Below, piece by piece: positions 3,927 through 5,245 of a stretch of DNA of 5,245 nt. The position numbers and the translations under genes are program-made. Each line of letters starts with the position of its first letter. Position 1 is the first letter of the stretch. The stretch is from Chloroflexota bacterium. Its GTDB lineage: Bacteria > Chloroflexota > Dehalococcoidia > Dehalococcoidales > JAHJRU01. The stretch spans positions 1 through 5,245 of the forward strand of contig JAHJRU010000054.1 of assembly GCA_018830745.1 (NCBI GenBank), written 5' to 3'. Below the pieces are notes generated by a model, which was given only the letters and a program-made list of their open reading frames with translations, ran no database searches and was not told the DNA's origin.

Positions 3927-5245
3927 ATGGTTACTGAGGAAACTCTTCCCAAGCTGCTGTTGCGTAACTACGAGATGTGGGGCGATGGGAAGATTGCGAT
4001 GCGACGGAAAGACTTTGGCATCTGGGAAGTGTTTACCTGGAAGGATGTCTATGAGAAGGTAAAGTACTTCGCCCTGGCTATGATAAGTAACGGCTTCGAG
4101 CCGGGGGATAAGGTTGCTACGCTGGGCGATAATGACCCGGAGTTATTTTGGGCGGAGCTGGCGGCTCAGGCAGCCGGGGGAGCCATGACCGGCATATTCT
4201 CTGATTGCCTTCCGGAAGAAGTGCGGTATCAGGCGTGGCATTCCGATTCCAAATTCATCGTTGCCCGTGACCAGGAGCAGGTGGACAAGGTAATCAAGAT
4301 AAAGGATGAACTTCCCCTGCTACAGAAGGTAATTTACTGGGACCCCAAAGGAATGGCTAATTATAACGAGCCATACCTGTCCAGCTTTAATGCTTTCCTG
4401 GAACAGGGTATGGAGTATGAGAAAGACCATGCCGGGCTTTTTGAGGAGAGGGTGGCTAATACCAAGCCAGAGGACATCGCGGTAATTCTCTACACGTCGG
4501 GGACTACTGGCTTACCCAAGGGAACGATTGCTAGTCACCGGAGCTTGCTGCGCTGGTCCGGCGAGATGCTGGCAGCGGACCCCCTGGTTACGGGTGATAA
4601 CACCGTTTCTTTTACCCTGCCGGGTTGGATTGTGGAGCAATTATTCGTCTACTGTAACATGATGATGGTGGGCACCACGATGAATTTCCCGGAGACGTTA
4701 GAGACGGTGCAGACTGACTTGAGAGAGATTGCTCCCAATATATTGCTATATGCGTCCCGTCTATGGGAGCGGCTGAATTCGGACATGCAGGTAAGGATTA
4801 ACGATTCCAGCTGGATAAAGAAGTTGACCTACAACCTGTTTGCCCCGGTGGGTTACCGTATGGCTGACCTGCATATGCAAAAAAAGAAGCCCGATCTGCT
4901 GTGGCGGTCGCTCTATGCCATAGCCTATTTAATGCTATTCCGTCCCTTGCTGGATAAACACGGCCTGACTAACGTGAAGTTCGCTTATACTGCGGGGGCT
5001 ATTCTTGGCCCAGACATCTTCCGCTTCTTCCGGGCAATGGGGATTAATATCAAGCAGATATATGGCATCACTGAGATAGGTATCGGCACCCTTCATCGCG
5101 ACGACGATATTGCCTTTGAATCGGTAGGTAGGCCAGTGGGAGCCGGAAAGAATATAAGGATTTCCAATGATGGTGAGATTCTGGTTGATGCTGCCCACTG
5201 TTTTGATGGCTATTATAAGGATGAAGAGGCATATGAGAATGCAAC
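3927..5245 (+). CDS. Long-chain-type acyl-CoA synthetase (AMP-forming), 3' end outside window
   Basis: Adenylate-forming enzyme that activates a carboxylic acid with ATP and CoA to the acyl-CoA, acting at the cytoplasmic face of the membrane. The 439 visible codons include the P-loop YTSGTTGLPKG (189-199), the region LPGWIVEQ that matches the LPLxHxxEQ segment of long-chain synthetases, AYTAGA before the acyl pocket, the adenine motif YGITEIG (379-385), and GRPVGAG. The sequence breaks at FDGYYKDEEAYENAT, just before the GWFxTGD motif and the C-terminal lid, so about 150-200 residues are missing. The start ATG at 3927 follows a GGGGG-rich ribosome site; the ATG at 3923 reads into a stop. The central segment rich in hydrophobic and basic residues (about 300-345) agrees with the FadD/long-chain group, but the true substrate (fatty, aromatic or other acid) cannot be read here. 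Confidence 0.92.
   Translation, partial: MVTEETLPKLLLRNYEMWGDGKIAMRRKDFGIWEVFTWKDVYEKVKYFALAMISNGFEPGDKVATLGDNDPELFWAELAAQAAGGAMTGIFSDCLPEEVRYQAWHSDSKFIVARDQEQVDKVIKIKDELPLLQKVIYWDPKGMANYNEPYLSSFNAFLEQGMEYEKDHAGLFEERVANTKPEDIAVILYTSGTTGLPKGTIASHRSLLRWSGEMLAADPLVTGDNTVSFTLPGWIVEQLFVYCNMMMVGTTMNFPETLETVQTDLREIAPNILLYASRLWERLNSDMQVRINDSSWIKKLTYNLFAPVGYRMADLHMQKKKPDLLWRSLYAIAYLMLFRPLLDKHGLTNVKFAYTAGAILGPDIFRFFRAMGINIKQIYGITEIGIGTLHRDDDIAFESVGRPVGAGKNIRISNDGEILVDAAHCFDGYYKDEEAYENA

Noticed and set aside
4935..5198. Minus-strand ORF of 87 codons
   Set aside because: It is antisense to the acyl-CoA synthetase region that holds the YGITEIG motif.
1..5245. CRISPR array, tRNA, rRNA, insertion sequence or phage element
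   Set aside because: No regularly spaced repeats, tRNA-like arms, rRNA sequence, transposase motifs or terminal inverted repeats were seen on reading both strands.

Overview
The window most likely comes from an anaerobic bacterium of moderate GC content. The main clue is an oxygen-sensitive 2-hydroxyacyl-CoA dehydratase activator (HgdC/CompA type). It sits with a long-chain acyl-CoA synthetase, a CcdA/TlpA thiol-redox operon and the apparent stub of a beta-keto acid cleavage enzyme (BKACE). The mix recalls sediment Chloroflexota (Dehalococcoidia) or other fermenting or syntrophic anaerobes. That placement is inference; nothing in the window fixes the lineage.

Layout. 1-867 (minus) is the N-terminal 289 residues of a NifS/IscS-type cysteine desulfurase homologue that runs off the left edge. 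Its fold signatures are well kept, but the lysine that binds PLP is glutamine, and most other cofactor-contacting residues are also changed. 868-1272 is a control region. It holds two divergent sigma-70-type promoters, a 19-codon minus-strand ORF with a strong ribosome site whose first 13 residues match the N-terminus of BKACE/DUF849 enzymes, a second tiny ORF that runs into the ribosome site of the NifS-like gene, and a palindrome and a hairpin in the leader of the plus-strand gene. 1273-2091 (plus) is the dehydratase activator, with both [4Fe-4S] cysteines present. 2108-3720 (minus) is a compact three-gene operon, read from right to left: ccdA (membrane thiol-electron carrier), a TlpA/ResA-like thioredoxin lipoprotein one base later, and an unrecognised 108-residue protein with four cysteines. 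3721-3926 is an intergenic region with a candidate promoter for each direction and a 12-bp direct repeat. 3927-5245 (plus) is the first 439 codons of a long-chain-type acyl-CoA synthetase cut by the right edge.

How the genes may work together. The activator and the acyl-CoA synthetase point to CoA-thioester metabolism in an anaerobe. The ccdA-tlpA operon would carry electrons from cytoplasmic thioredoxin to membrane-anchored thioredoxin outside the cell. The small cysteine protein may be a partner or a separate metal-binding protein. The NifS-like protein and the activator are divergently transcribed from a shared region of about 400 bp, which hints at linked control. The point most worth following up is the NifS homologue: by ungapped alignment to the family it cannot form the usual internal aldimine, so it is probably not an ordinary cysteine desulfurase.
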